Shown: positions 17,019 through 27,071 of the stretch, piece after piece
How positions within the stretch are numbered: position 1 is the first letter of the stretch
Layout: each line of letters starts with the position of its first letter
Origin: Nocardiopsis dassonvillei_B
GTDB lineage: Bacteria; Actinomycetota; Actinomycetes; Streptosporangiales; Streptosporangiaceae
Length of the DNA: 64,000 nt
Assembly (NCBI RefSeq): GCF_964273065.1
Contig: NZ_OZ186815.1
Coordinates: 4,836,001-4,900,000, forward strand
Direction: 5' to 3'
Made by a program: the position numbers and the translations under genes
Notes under the pieces: model-generated
Seen by the model: the letters and a program-made list of their open reading frames with translations, nothing else
Database searches by the model: none
What the model was told of the DNA's origin: nothing

Positions 17019-17149
17019 GACAGGCGCCTTTCGGATCGGGGGGCGGCCGGGGGGAGGGGTTCGGGACGGGGGCGTGTGGCCGTCGGGTACCGGGTGCCGC
17101 TAACGTCGTGCTCTGCGGCCCTCTCACCGCCCGGAGGGGCGTGCACGGG

Positions 17150-17187
17150 TTGACGGCTTCCATATAACCAGTTCTAGTCTGGTGTGG
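17150..17187 (+). promoter_or_regulatory. Candidate promoter and repeated motif before the glycan cluster
   Basis: TTGACG (17150-17155) is followed 19 nt later by TAGTCT (17175-17180). The -10 area lies inside a 24-bp sequence (17164-17187) that recurs with two mismatches at 20747-20770, and its core GTTCTAGTCT recurs exactly at 20924-20933 before the DUF2613 gene. CTAG is rare in such DNA, so the repetition may mark a regulator site. Confidence 0.4.
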
Positions 17188-17292
17188 CCAGCTTAGTGTT
17201 GATCCCGCTATGGCCTGCGAGCGGTCCAGTGTGCGGCGGAAAACGATGTAGAACACGTTCCGATATCGCTGCGGGGATGGGATTGGGGAACG

Positions 17293-19167
17293 GTGCGGGA
17301 GCCGGATGAGCCCGACGTGGACGCCTCCGCGTCCTCTTCGGCGGAGGACGGGGCCGGGCCGAGTGCTGCCCGCCGGTGGTGGGCGGCCGGCCGGGGGGCG
17401 CTCGCCCGCCGCCGCGACGCCCTGCGCTCCGGCCTCACCGAACGCCTCTCGTACTGGCGCACCCTCACCTGGCAGGACTTCAGCTGGCGCACCCTCACCT
17501 GGCGCGGACTGGCGGCCTGGCGCCACCGCGGCTCCCGGACCTCCTCCTACGAACCCGGGCCCCTGGGCCTGCTCGGCGTCATGCTGGCGGCGATGGCCGT
17601 CACCCTGCTCTTCATCCAGACCGGATCCTCGGGGGCGAACGGCGGGGGCGACCCCGCCGCCGACGGTCCGGTCCCCGTGCCCGGACCGCCCTCGGGCGAG
17701 CTGAGGGTGATGGTCGTCGGCGACTCCCTCACCCAGGGCAGCAGCGGCGACCACACCTGGCGCTACCACCTGTGGCGGCACCTGACCGGCAACGAGGTCG
17801 CGGTCGACTTCGTGGGCCCCTACGACGACCTCTACGACCTGGACGAGGAGGGGTTCGGCGCCGACACCTACGCCGAGCCCGACTTCGACCGCGACCACGC
17901 CGCCCGCTGGGGGCACTCGGCGGGGGAGCTCTCCGACGAGGCGTCCCTGCTGGCCGCCGAGTACACACCGCACTACCTGCTGCTGCTCTCGGGCCTGGAG
18001 GACATCCTGTCCGGCGGCAGCGCCGACCGCGCCCTGGAGGGGGTCGGCGAGACCGTCTCGACGGTGCGCGTGGTGCAGGGGGAGACCCGCTTCGTCGTGG
18101 GCGAGCTGCCGCCGGTGGAGGGGACCGGCGACGACGCCCGGGCCAACGCCGAGATCACGCGCTTCAACATGGGCGTGGTCGCGCTGGCCGAACAGCTGAC
18201 CTCCGCCGAGTCCCCGGTCGTCATCGCCCGGGTCGCCGACGGGTACTCGCCGGTCCGGGACAACTGGGACGAGGCCCACCCCAACGCGCGCGGGCAGCTG
18301 CGCATAGCCGCGGCGTTCGCCGACGCGCTCGCCGAGCCCCTGGGCGTGGGGCCGGCCCACCCGCGGCCGCTGCCCGAGATGGAGGTCGGCCCGCTCGGCG
18401 CGCCCGTACCGGAGCCCGAGGAGACCGACGACGGGCTGGTGCTCAGCTGGGAGTCCGTTCCGGGGGCGACCGACTACCGGGTGACCCAGCGCCGGGTGGA
18501 CCCCGACCCGGACCGGGAGACCGTGCTGCCGCTGGAGGTGGACGAGGACGGCTCGGAGCGGTCGGCACTGGTGGAGGGGCTGTTCAGCGGGGCCCGGTAC
18601 GAGTTCACGGTGATCCCGTTCAAGGGGCGCGACTCCGGTTCGGCCTCCGAGCCCATCCAGCTGGTGTGGCGCCGGGACCCGCCGCCGGGCCCCGGCTGGA
18701 TCCGCCTGGAGGGCGGCGGTTCCACCCTGGCGTGGGAGCGGGTCGAGGACGCGACCCACTACGAGGTGTGGGTGCGTCCGCTGGAGTGCGCGTTCGCCGA
18801 CGAGCGGCGCCCGCCCGCGGACACGACCGGCGGTGCGCGCACGCCCGACGACGGGCCGGGGGAGCCGCCGCCGGGCGGCGACCCCAGCCCCGTGCAGCCC
18901 GACCCGCCGCCGGATCCGACGCCGCGGCCCGATCCCGCGCCCGACCCGGAGCCGCCGGTGGTGCCGCCGCCCCCGGCGGAGCCGGACTGCGAGCGGCGCG
19001 ACGGCCTGGGGCCCGACGACGGCGAGGGGTGGCGCACCCTGGGCTCGACGGGCGAGGACCCGCGCTGGCCGGTGACGGTGTCGGGGAACTACGAGATCGT
19101 GGTGCGGTCCTACCGTGATTACGTCGAGGGCGGGTTCTCGCACTCGATCCTGACGACCCGGCCCTAG
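17293..19167 (+). CDS. Membrane-anchored SGNH hydrolase with fibronectin type III-like domains
   Basis: 624 residues. A cytoplasmic N-terminus of about 90 residues contains a duplicated WRTLTW segment; one membrane span follows near 97-115. The SGNH domain spans about 135-355: block I GDSLTQGS with nucleophile Ser145, and block V DEAHPN with Asp326 and His329. Two fibronectin-type modules (about 375-460 and 465-610) follow, the second interrupted by a Pro-rich insert rich in PDP. Such enzymes deacylate glycans or lipids outside the cell. It opens the glycan cluster; the membrane protein gene follows after 9 bp. Confidence 0.85.
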   Translation: MREPDEPDVDASASSSAEDGAGPSAARRWWAAGRGALARRRDALRSGLTERLSYWRTLTWQDFSWRTLTWRGLAAWRHRGSRTSSYEPGPLGLLGVMLAAMAVTLLFIQTGSSGANGGGDPAADGPVPVPGPPSGELRVMVVGDSLTQGSSGDHTWRYHLWRHLTGNEVAVDFVGPYDDLYDLDEEGFGADTYAEPDFDRDHAARWGHSAGELSDEASLLAAEYTPHYLLLLSGLEDILSGGSADRALEGVGETVSTVRVVQGETRFVVGELPPVEGTGDDARANAEITRFNMGVVALAEQLTSAESPVVIARVADGYSPVRDNWDEAHPNARGQLRIAAAFADALAEPLGVGPAHPRPLPEMEVGPLGAPVPEPEETDDGLVLSWESVPGATDYRVTQRRVDPDPDRETVLPLEVDEDGSERSALVEGLFSGARYEFTVIPFKGRDSGSASEPIQLVWRRDPPPGPGWIRLEGGGSTLAWERVEDATHYEVWVRPLECAFADERRPPADTTGGARTPDDGPGEPPPGGDPSPVQPDPPPDPTPRPDPAPDPEPPVVPPPPAEPDCERRDGLGPDDGEGWRTLGSTGEDPRWPVTVSGNYEIVVRSYRDYVEGGFSHSILTTRP

Positions 19168-19176
19168 GGGGTGCGG

Positions 19177-20991
19177 ATGTCTCGCTGGCTGCCCTGGGCG
19201 GTGGGCCTGGTCTCGGCGGTCCTCGCGCTGGGGCCGGCGCTGGGACGCGGCTACGTGCTGCGCTACGACATGGTGTTCGTGCCCGGCCTGTCGCTGCCGA
19301 CGGTGCTGCGCGGCGCGGACGGGTTCCCCCGGGCGATCCCCAGCGACGCCGTGGTCGCGGTGCTGTCGCGGGTGCTGCCGGGGGACGTGGTGCAGTCGCT
19401 GGCGCTGGCGGCGGTGTTCGTGGTGGGTGCGGCCGGTGCGGCCCGGCTGATGGCGCTCACCCTGGGGTCGTCCCGGGCGGGGGCGCTGGTGGCCGCGTCG
19501 GCCGCGGGCCTGGCGTACGTGTGGAACCCGTTCGTGGCCGAGCGCCTGCTGCTGGGGCAGTGGGCGATGCTGCTGGGCTACGCGGGGCTGCCGTGGGCGG
19601 TGGCGGCCGCGGCGCGCCGCACGCCTGCGGCCGGGTACGCGGCGGGGGTGCTGCGGTCCCTGGTCCCGGCGGCGGTCGGCGGGTTCTCCTCCGCGGTCCT
19701 CACCGCGCTGACGGCCGGTCCGGTCGCCCTGTGGGGGCGGGGCGGAGTGCGGCGGGCCGCGGTGTTCGCGGGGGCGCTGACCGTGGTCTCGCTGCCCTGG
19801 CTGGTGCCGGCGCTGGCGGCCGGGGCGGCCGGGGCCGCGACCGATCCGGCGGGTGTGGAGGCGTTCGCGCCCCGGGCCGACACCCCGCTGGGGACGGTGG
19901 GTTCGCTGTTCCTGCTGGGCGGGGTGTGGAACGCGAACGCGGTGCCGGAGCACCACGGCGATCCGGGGCTCGTCGCGCTGCGGCTGGCCCTGTGCCTGGC
20001 CGCCGTGGCGGGCTGGGTGTGGTGGCTGTACCGCGAGCGCCCCTCCTTCGGGGCGGGGCTGTCGGTGGCGGCGGGGCTCGGTTCGGCCGTCGCCCTGCTG
20101 GGGGTCACGGCGCCGGGCCGGGAGTTCACCGCGGCGCTCATCGGCCTGTGGCCGGGTTTCGGGCCGCTGCGCGACGGCCAGCTCTACGTCGCCCCGCTCG
20201 CCCTCCTCCAGGCCCTGGGGCTGGGCGCCGTCGTCCACTGGCTCACCCTGCCCGCCGCGCCGGACGGCTCCGGGGGGCCCGGCGGCCGCGCGGCGGCGGT
20301 GGCGGGGATCGGGGCGGGAGCCGGGGCGGCGGTACTGCCGGTGATGTCGTCCTTCGGCCTGTGGTGGGGCGCGCAGGGCGCGCTGGCGCCGGTGGAGTAC
20401 CCGCGGCCGTGGCTGGAGGCGCAGGCGGCGGTGGCCGCGGACGACCGGCCCGGGGCGGTGCTGGTGCTGCCCTGGAGCGCCTACCGGGGGATCGACTGGT
20501 CGGGGGAGCCGGTGGTGGTGCTGGACCCGGCGACCCGGCTGTTCGACCGGCGCACGGTCTGGAACGACGACCTGGTGGTGGGCACCCCCGACGGCGGGAC
20601 CGTGGTGGTGCGCGGGGAGGACGCCCGGGCACGGGAGGCGGCCCGGGTGCTGGGGCCCGATCCGCGTTCGGGGCTGCCGGAATCCCTGGACGCGGCCGAG
20701 CTGGCCGGGATGGGTGTTCGGTACGTGGCGGTGTCGGCTCCGGTCGATAACCAGTTCTGGTCTGATGTGGACGGGTTCTCGGTGGTGGTCGAGGGGGCGG
20801 ATATGACCCTTCTCGAGGTGCTCGAACCCCTCGTCCATGCAGAGGAAGCGGACATTCCGGGGTTGGAAGTTACCTGCGGGTTAGTTACAGTTGGGGCAAT
20901 CATCTGGTCTGTGGCTAGATCAGGTTCTAGTCTCGGGTTCCAGCGCACCGGCTCCGAACGGCGTCCGGGCGCGCGGAAGGAGATCCCCTAG
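19177..20991 (+). CDS. Large polytopic membrane protein of the AftD cluster (GT-C-like)
   Basis: 604 residues with about twelve membrane segments over residues 1-400, then a soluble C-terminal part. The first extracellular loop RGYVLRYDMVFVPGLSLPTVL and AYVWNPFVAERLLLGQWAMLLGY resemble actinobacterial membrane proteins encoded beside AftD-type transferases, with the layout of a GT-C lipid-linked sugar transferase. No catalytic residue can be assigned with certainty. ATG 19177 follows GGGGG by 5 nt; GTG 19171 is an alternative. The final 80 codons are less GC-rich and contain the promoter-like elements for the next gene. Confidence 0.7.
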   Translation: MSRWLPWAVGLVSAVLALGPALGRGYVLRYDMVFVPGLSLPTVLRGADGFPRAIPSDAVVAVLSRVLPGDVVQSLALAAVFVVGAAGAARLMALTLGSSRAGALVAASAAGLAYVWNPFVAERLLLGQWAMLLGYAGLPWAVAAAARRTPAAGYAAGVLRSLVPAAVGGFSSAVLTALTAGPVALWGRGGVRRAAVFAGALTVVSLPWLVPALAAGAAGAATDPAGVEAFAPRADTPLGTVGSLFLLGGVWNANAVPEHHGDPGLVALRLALCLAAVAGWVWWLYRERPSFGAGLSVAAGLGSAVALLGVTAPGREFTAALIGLWPGFGPLRDGQLYVAPLALLQALGLGAVVHWLTLPAAPDGSGGPGGRAAAVAGIGAGAGAAVLPVMSSFGLWWGAQGALAPVEYPRPWLEAQAAVAADDRPGAVLVLPWSAYRGIDWSGEPVVVLDPATRLFDRRTVWNDDLVVGTPDGGTVVVRGEDARAREAARVLGPDPRSGLPESLDAAELAGMGVRYVAVSAPVDNQFWSDVDGFSVVVEGADMTLLEVLEPLVHAEEADIPGLEVTCGLVTVGAIIWSVARSGSSLGFQRTGSERRPGARKEIP

Positions 20992-21131
20992 TGATCAAGG
21001 TAATCGCCGCCTGCGTGATCGGTGCGGCTCTGGCTGGCGGGTCGGCCCTCATGGTCACCAACCTCGCCACCGAGTCCACCGCCACCGCGGAACCGGTGAA
21101 CGAAACCCTCTACAACTACGGCGACCGCTAG
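20991..21131 (+). CDS. DUF2613-type small membrane protein
   Basis: A 46-residue ORF, MIKVIAACVIGAALAGGSAL followed by a short polar tail ending YNYGDR. The GTG start overlaps the previous TAG by one base, and GAAGGAG lies 8 nt upstream, an excellent ribosome site. One N-terminal membrane segment and a Thr/Ala-rich extracellular tail match DUF2613; in mycobacteria the homologue (Rv0236A) also sits next to aftD. It may be a small subunit or a secreted peptide of the glycan pathway, inferred from synteny. Confidence 0.8.
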   Translation: MIKVIAACVIGAALAGGSALMVTNLATESTATAEPVNETLYNYGDR

Positions 21132-21366
21132 GCCGCCCGCGTTCGATCGAGGTCCTTCGGGCGCCTCGCCCCCAGCGGGGCGCCCATCCGTCCCCCTCGT
21201 CCCGGCGGTCCCCTGTCCCGACCGCCCCCATCCCCACAGGCGTCCGGTCGATGGGTCCGCTCGGCGTGCGCACCGCTCTTCCCGCGCACCACTTCTCTCC
21301 GTGTTCATTCGATCGCGAAGGGTTTCGAGCGCGCCGGGTCCCGGACACCCCGCGGAAGGAGAGCGC

Positions 21367-22641
21367 GTGGTCTTCCCCGAGGTCCACCACCGAGACCTGC
21401 CCACGGTCACCGCGAACCCCGCCCCGGCCCCGGCGGCCCCCGAGAGCGACCCCGGCCCCCGGCTCGACGGTGTCCGCCTGGTCATGATCAACTGGCGCGA
21501 CCCCTGGCAGAGCGCGGCCGGCGGCGCCGAGGAGTACGCCTGGCGGATCAGCCGCCACCTGGCCGAGCGCGGTGCCATCGTCACCTTCCTCACCAGCCGC
21601 GAGCCCCACCAGGCCCGGGTGGAGACCAGGGACGGGATCGTCATCCGCCGCATGGGCGGCCGGTTCACCGTCTACCCGCGGGTCATGGCCTGGCTCGCCC
21701 TGTGGCGCCGCGAGTACCGGCTCGCCTTCGACTGCATGAACGGGATCCCCTTCCTGTCGCGCCTGGTCCTGCGCCGCCGGACCAGGGTCGTCAGCATCGT
21801 CCACCACGTCCACGACCTCCAGTTCAACGCCTACTTCTCGGCGCCGCTGGCGTGGTTCGGCCGGTTCGTCGAGTCCACCGTGGCCTCGTGGGTCTACCGC
21901 GACTGCACCACCGTCACGGTCTCGGAGTCCTCCCGCCGGGCCCTGCGCGAGAAGCTCGGCTGGCGCGCCCCGATCGAGATCATCCACAACGGCGGCGTCC
22001 AGGGGCCCCTCAAGCCGCTGGACGACGCCCCCGACGACCTCGGCGACCCGGCCATCGTCAGCCTGGGCCGCCTGGTGGTGCAGAAGCGCGTCTCCAAGGT
22101 CGCCGACCTGGCCCGCGCCCTGGAGGGCGAGCACCCCCGGCTGCGGGTCCACATCATCGGCCGCGGCCCCGAGGGGGAGCACCTGGCCGAGCAGATCTCC
22201 CGGGACGGCACCGCCGACCGGGTCCGCCTCCACGGCTTCCTGCCGGAGGAGGACAAGAACAGCGTCCTGGCCTCCTGCCACCTGCACGTCACCGCCTCCG
22301 AGTTCGAGGGGTGGGGCCTGACCGTCATCGAGGCCGCCCGCCTGGGCGTGCCCACCGTGGCCTACGATGTGGACGGACTCCGCGATTCGGTCCGCGACGG
22401 CGAAACCGGGTGGCTGGTGCGCGAGGGCGAGGAACTGGCCGACGTCGTCTCCCGGGCGCTGAAGGAGCTCTCCGACCCCCGGCGCAGAGCCGCCGTCCGC
22501 CGCGCCTGCCGGGCCTGGGCCGACCGCTTCACCTGGGAGGCCAGCGGCGCGGAGATGACCCGCCTGGTCGCCCGCGAACTCGATCTCCCCGGTGGCGCGG
22601 ACGTCCCGGACACGACGTCAGGCAGGAAAACAGAGAAGTGA
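21367..22641 (+). CDS. GT4 family glycosyltransferase
   Basis: 424 residues of GT-B fold. The N-terminal domain has MINWRDPWQSAAGGAEEYAWRISRHLAERG (the GGAE loop), and the C-terminal domain has SLGRLVVQKRVSKVADL and the nucleotide-sugar motif SEFEGWGLTVIEAARLGVPTVAYDVDGL (ExxGxxxxE type). It should transfer a sugar from an NDP-donor in the cytoplasm to a lipid or growing glycan. GTG 21367 has AAGGAG 5 nt upstream. It overlaps aftD by 4 bp (GTGA). Confidence 0.88.
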   Translation: MVFPEVHHRDLPTVTANPAPAPAAPESDPGPRLDGVRLVMINWRDPWQSAAGGAEEYAWRISRHLAERGAIVTFLTSREPHQARVETRDGIVIRRMGGRFTVYPRVMAWLALWRREYRLAFDCMNGIPFLSRLVLRRRTRVVSIVHHVHDLQFNAYFSAPLAWFGRFVESTVASWVYRDCTTVTVSESSRRALREKLGWRAPIEIIHNGGVQGPLKPLDDAPDDLGDPAIVSLGRLVVQKRVSKVADLARALEGEHPRLRVHIIGRGPEGEHLAEQISRDGTADRVRLHGFLPEEDKNSVLASCHLHVTASEFEGWGLTVIEAARLGVPTVAYDVDGLRDSVRDGETGWLVREGEELADVVSRALKELSDPRRRAAVRRACRAWADRFTWEASGAEMTRLVARELDLPGGADVPDTTSGRKTEK

Positions 22642-25600
22642 CTTCGGCGGAATCCACCGCCAGGCGCGAACCGGAGGATTCCAGGACACCGTCCCCCGTC
22701 ACCGGGGGAGTGGACGAGAAGCTGCTGCGGCGGCTCAAGGTCCTCGCGGTGTGCCTTCTCCTGGGCGCGCTGGCGGCCAGCATCGACCCCGGTCGGATCG
22801 TCAGCGACACCAAGCTGGACCTGACGGCCAACCCCCTGGGGTTCATGGAGCGCGCCCTGCACCTGTGGGACGCCTCCTACTTCGGCCAGATCCAGAACCA
22901 GGCGTACGGGTACTTCTTCCCCAACGCGCCCTTCCACCTGCTGCTGGACCTGCTCGGCATGCCCGACTGGCTCATCCAGCGGTCGTGGATGGCGGTGCTG
23001 CTCGTCGCCGCGTTCGTGGGTGTGTACAAGGTGGCCGGAGCGCTGGGCATCGGCACCGTCAACACCCGCATCCTGGCCGGGGTCGCCTACGCGCTGGCGC
23101 CGCGGGTGCTGACGCTGCTGTCGTACAACTCGGCCGAACTCCAGCCGATGCTGCTCCTGCCCTGGGTGCTGCTGCCGCTGGTCCTGGGCGCCCGGCACGG
23201 GTACCCCCCGGCCCGGATGGCACTGCTGTCGGGGGCGGCGTTCCTGCTGTGCGGGGGCACCAACGCCGCCTCGGAGCTGGCCGTCCTCATCGTCCCCGGG
23301 CTGTACCTGCTCACCCGGAGGCGGGGACCGCGCAAGCGTCGGCTCATCTTCTGGTGGTCGGTGGCGCTGTTCGCCGCCACGTTCTGGTACATCGTGCCGC
23401 TGCTGCTCATGTCGCGGTACGTGTACTCGTTCATGCCCTACACCGAGGACGCCGCCGTCACCACCGGCATCACCTCGCTGCTCAACGCGCTGCGCGGCAC
23501 CTCGAACTGGATGGGCTTCCTGCCGGACCAGGGCAACACGGCGCTGCCCTCGGGCGCGGCCCTGTCGCTCACCCCCTGGCTGATCGCGGTGACCGCGCTG
23601 GTCGCCGGGCTGGGCCTGGCCGGGCTCATCAACCGGCGCACCCCCGAGCGGCTCTTCCTCGTCACCAGTCTGCTCACCGGAACGGCGATCGTCGTCGCGG
23701 GCTTCACCGGCGACCTCACCGGCCCCTTCGCCGGGACCATGCGCGAACTCCTCGACGGCGTGCTGGCCCCGTTCCGCAACGTCCACAAGTTCGACGCGCT
23801 CATCCGGCTGCCGCTCGTCCTGGGCCTGGCCCACCTGCCCGTGGTGGTCGCCCGCGACCGGGCCGACCGGCGCGGCGAGCCCGTCTCGGGGCGGGTGCGG
23901 CGCACCGTGGCCGGAGTGTGCGCGACCGCGTTCCTGGTCACCCTCGTCCCCATCGCCACCGTCGGGGTGGCCCCTGCGGGCGGTTTCACGGCCCTGCCCG
24001 ATCACTGGCACGAGGCCGCCGACTGGCTCAACGAGCGCTCCGACGAACGCGGCATGACGATGGCGCTGCCCGGTTCGGCGCGCGGCGAGTACGAGTGGGG
24101 CCGCCCCCTGGACGAACCCCTGCAACCGCTGCTCGAGGGCGCCTGGACCAACCACCAGATCATCCCGTGGGGGTCGGCGGGCGTCTCCCGGCTCACCCAC
24201 GAGATCGACCAGCGGGTGTCCTCCGGGCGCGGATCGGAGGGGCTCGCCGACACCCTGGCCCGGATGGGCGTCACCCACCTGCTGGTCCGCAACGACCTCC
24301 AGCGGGTGGGCAACCACGGCGGCTGGCCCGCCCGCGTGCACCAGGCCCTGAACTCCTCGCCCGGCATCGTCCCGGTCGCCGAGTTCGGGCCGTCCCTGGG
24401 CTCCCTGGACCACCGGTCCGCCTCGCAGTGGTTCGACCAGCCCTATCCGGCGCTGACGATCTACGAGGTGGAGGACGCCGCCCCGACCGTGGGCGTGGTG
24501 CCCGCCGACGAGGCCGTCCGCGTCACCGGCGGCCCGGAGTCGCTGCTGTACCTGGCCGAGCAGGGGCTGATCACCGACGACCGGCCGGTGCTGCTGGGCG
24601 ACGACCCCGGCGCCGACCGGGTGTCCGCGCAGGACACCATCGTCACCGACACCGCACGCCGCCGCGAGGTCGTCTACCCCGACGTGCGCCGCAACGTGTC
24701 CGCCACCCTCACCGAGGACGAGGAACTCGAACGCGACGTGCCCGCCCCGGACATCACCGACCCGGCCTGGGAGGGCTACACCGCCCACGCCGAGGACATC
24801 GGGATCGCCTCGGTGCGCGCCTCCTCCTCCGAGGCGGGGGCCGGCGCCCGCGCCGCCGACCGCGACCCCGGGCACGGGCCGCAGGCCGCACTCGACGACG
24901 ACCTCACCACCTCGTGGCGGTCCAGCGCCTTCACCGGGGCCCTGGGCGAGTGGATCGAGGTGGAGTTCACCGAGCCGCAGGACCTCACCGGGCTGACGGT
25001 CGCGTTCGAGCAGTTCGCCGACGACCCGCCGCCCTCCAGGATCAGCGTCGTCACCGACACCGGAGAGGTGGACGCGCCCGTCGCCCAGACGGGCGACCCG
25101 CAGGAGGTGATGGTCCCGCCCGGGGCCACCACCACCCTGCGGCTGCGGGTGGAGGAGCTCGCCTGGGAGCCCGAGTACCGGTTCGGCACCCGGGTGGGCG
25201 TCACCTCCATCTCCGTGCCCGGCCTGGAGCCCGCCCGCACCCTGCGCGTGCCCGGACCGGCCGACGCCGGGACCCTGCTGTTCACCGGGTCCACCGGCAC
25301 CGCCCCCGGGTGCATGGAGGGCTCCCACGTGTGGGTGTGCAACAGCGGCCTCCAGGTGCAGGGCGAGGACGCCAGGCGCCTGGACCGCACCTTCGAGCTG
25401 TCGGCGGACGCCGCCGCGGCGCCGCACTCGGTGTCCGGCGAGGTCGTCCTGACCGACCCGCGCGAGGCCGAGAACGCGGCCAACCGCGCCGGGACGCACC
25501 CGTACGTCAGCGCCTCCTCCACCGCCGTGCAGCACCCGGCGGCGATGGGCCGCGGAGCCCTGGACGACGACGAGAGCACCGTCTGGTACCCCGACCCGGA

Positions 25601-27071
25601 GGAGAAGCGCCCCTGGCTCGACGTCGAGCTGGGCCGACCGGCCGAGATCGGCCACCTCTCGGTGGACTTCCCGCGCGCCGACAGCGTGCTGCGCCCCATC
25701 AAGGTCACGGTCGAGGGCGGCGGCACCGTCCGCGAGGGGTGGCTGGACGGCAGCGGCCGGGTCGACTTCGCCCCGTTCACCGCCGACGCTCTGCGGATCA
25801 CGTTCGAACGCCCCGAGGGCCAGGTCCTGGAGATCGGCACCATCTCCCTGCCGGGTGTGGAAGCGGTGGACCCGCTCCCCGACGGCGACGCCTCCACCGC
25901 CTGCGGCCTGGGCCCGACCCTGCGGGTCAACGGGCAGCGCGTGGAGACGCGGATCAGCGAGGGCACCCTCGCCGACCAGCTCACGGGGCGGCCGCTGCGC
26001 TACGAGAGCTGCACCGGCCTGGACCTGGTGGCGGGCGAGAACCGCATCGTCGTCGACCCCGGCAACAGGTACGAGGTCCGCTCCGCCGTGGTGGGCTCGG
26101 GGGAGCCGGCCGCCGAGCGCCCCGAGGTCTCCCTGACCGCCCCCGCCGCCGTGCACGAGTGGGGGCCGGGGACGCGCCGCTTCGACGTGGAGGCCGTCGG
26201 CACCGACTCCTTCCTCGTCGTCAACGAGAACCACAACGAGGGCTGGGAGGCCCGCCTGGAGGGCGGGGAGGTCCTGGAGCCGGTCCGCCTGGAGGGGTGG
26301 AAGCAGGGCTGGCTGCTGCCCGCGGGCAGCGCGGGCACGGTCACCCTGGTCTACACCCCCGACACCGCCTACCACCGGGCCCTGGTCGCGGGCGGTGTCC
26401 TGGCCGCCCTGCTGGTGGTCGCGGCCCTGTGGCCGCGCGGACTGCTGCCCGGCGGGCGCGCCGCCGCCGCGGGCCCCCCGCGCGGGGCGCGCGCCCTGCC
26501 CGCTGCGGACGCGGCCTGGCCGTCGCGGTGGCTCGTGCTGCCGCTGGGCCTGGCGTACGGCGTGTGGGTCTCGGGGTGGGCCGGCGCCGCCCTGGTCGGC
26601 GTCATCCTGCTGTGCATGTGGTGGCTGGGCCGCCGCGCGCCCGCCAGGCTCCGGCACGCCAAGCCGGGGACCCCGTCCATGGGCGGGCGGACCCTGCCCC
26701 GCCTGGCCGGGCCGTGGCCGGTGGCGCTGTCCCTGGGCCTGGCCGGGCTGTCGATGGCGGCGGGCACCTATATGGCGGTCCACATGCCGTTCCACGACGT
26801 CACCGACCTGGTGGGCCAGCCCCTGCGCGGCTGGGTCGCCCAGCTGCTGTGCCTGCCCGCGCTGGCCCGGCTCGTGCTGGCGCTGGGCCAGCACCCCGAC
26901 CCGGACCGCGCCGACGCCCACCCCCCGTCGGTGCTCGCGCCGGGGGCCGCGCGGCGGGAGGAGGCGCCGGAGCGGACCGCCGCACCGGAGGCCGCGGCGG
27001 GGAGCGGGAACGGCACCGGCCCGGCGGCCGACGGCCCCCGGGAGAGCGACCACGAGGAGGCGCGCACATGA
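22638..27071 (+). CDS. aftD: AftD-like alpha-(1->3)-arabinofuranosyltransferase with discoidin-like domains
   Basis: 1477 residues. About eleven membrane segments (about 35-420) form the DUF3367/GT-C core, in which ASYFGQIQNQAYGYFFPNAPFHLLL is the first conserved loop. A long extracellular part carries two F5/8 type C (discoidin) carbohydrate-binding-like domains, near 720-870 (ALDDDLTTSWRSS) and 950-1075 (ALDDDESTVWYPDPEE). Two or three more membrane segments lie at the C-terminus (about 1240-1420). AftD adds alpha-1,3-arabinofuranosyl residues from decaprenyl-phospho-arabinose in mycobacteria. Whether the sugar is the same here is unknown. GTG 22638 overlaps the GT4 gene. Confidence 0.88.
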   Translation: MTSAESTARREPEDSRTPSPVTGGVDEKLLRRLKVLAVCLLLGALAASIDPGRIVSDTKLDLTANPLGFMERALHLWDASYFGQIQNQAYGYFFPNAPFHLLLDLLGMPDWLIQRSWMAVLLVAAFVGVYKVAGALGIGTVNTRILAGVAYALAPRVLTLLSYNSAELQPMLLLPWVLLPLVLGARHGYPPARMALLSGAAFLLCGGTNAASELAVLIVPGLYLLTRRRGPRKRRLIFWWSVALFAATFWYIVPLLLMSRYVYSFMPYTEDAAVTTGITSLLNALRGTSNWMGFLPDQGNTALPSGAALSLTPWLIAVTALVAGLGLAGLINRRTPERLFLVTSLLTGTAIVVAGFTGDLTGPFAGTMRELLDGVLAPFRNVHKFDALIRLPLVLGLAHLPVVVARDRADRRGEPVSGRVRRTVAGVCATAFLVTLVPIATVGVAPAGGFTALPDHWHEAADWLNERSDERGMTMALPGSARGEYEWGRPLDEPLQPLLEGAWTNHQIIPWGSAGVSRLTHEIDQRVSSGRGSEGLADTLARMGVTHLLVRNDLQRVGNHGGWPARVHQALNSSPGIVPVAEFGPSLGSLDHRSASQWFDQPYPALTIYEVEDAAPTVGVVPADEAVRVTGGPESLLYLAEQGLITDDRPVLLGDDPGADRVSAQDTIVTDTARRREVVYPDVRRNVSATLTEDEELERDVPAPDITDPAWEGYTAHAEDIGIASVRASSSEAGAGARAADRDPGHGPQAALDDDLTTSWRSSAFTGALGEWIEVEFTEPQDLTGLTVAFEQFADDPPPSRISVVTDTGEVDAPVAQTGDPQEVMVPPGATTTLRLRVEELAWEPEYRFGTRVGVTSISVPGLEPARTLRVPGPADAGTLLFTGSTGTAPGCMEGSHVWVCNSGLQVQGEDARRLDRTFELSADAAAAPHSVSGEVVLTDPREAENAANRAGTHPYVSASSTAVQHPAAMGRGALDDDESTVWYPDPEEKRPWLDVELGRPAEIGHLSVDFPRADSVLRPIKVTVEGGGTVREGWLDGSGRVDFAPFTADALRITFERPEGQVLEIGTISLPGVEAVDPLPDGDASTACGLGPTLRVNGQRVETRISEGTLADQLTGRPLRYESCTGLDLVAGENRIVVDPGNRYEVRSAVVGSGEPAAERPEVSLTAPAAVHEWGPGTRRFDVEAVGTDSFLVVNENHNEGWEARLEGGEVLEPVRLEGWKQGWLLPAGSAGTVTLVYTPDTAYHRALVAGGVLAALLVVAALWPRGLLPGGRAAAAGPPRGARALPAADAAWPSRWLVLPLGLAYGVWVSGWAGAALVGVILLCMWWLGRRAPARLRHAKPGTPSMGGRTLPRLAGPWPVALSLGLAGLSMAAGTYMAVHMPFHDVTDLVGQPLRGWVAQLLCLPALARLVLALGQHPDPDRADAHPPSVLAPGAARREEAPERTAAPEAAAGSGNGTGPAADGPRESDHEEART

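Noticed and set aside
15793..20838. Minus-strand frame of 1681 codons
   Set aside because: Crosses the DMT, SGNH and membrane-protein genes antisense; Arg/Gly/His-rich translation typical of a shadow frame.
22362..27053. Minus-strand frame of 1563 codons opposite aftD
   Set aside because: Antisense shadow; the plus-strand product has clear membrane and discoidin-like domains.
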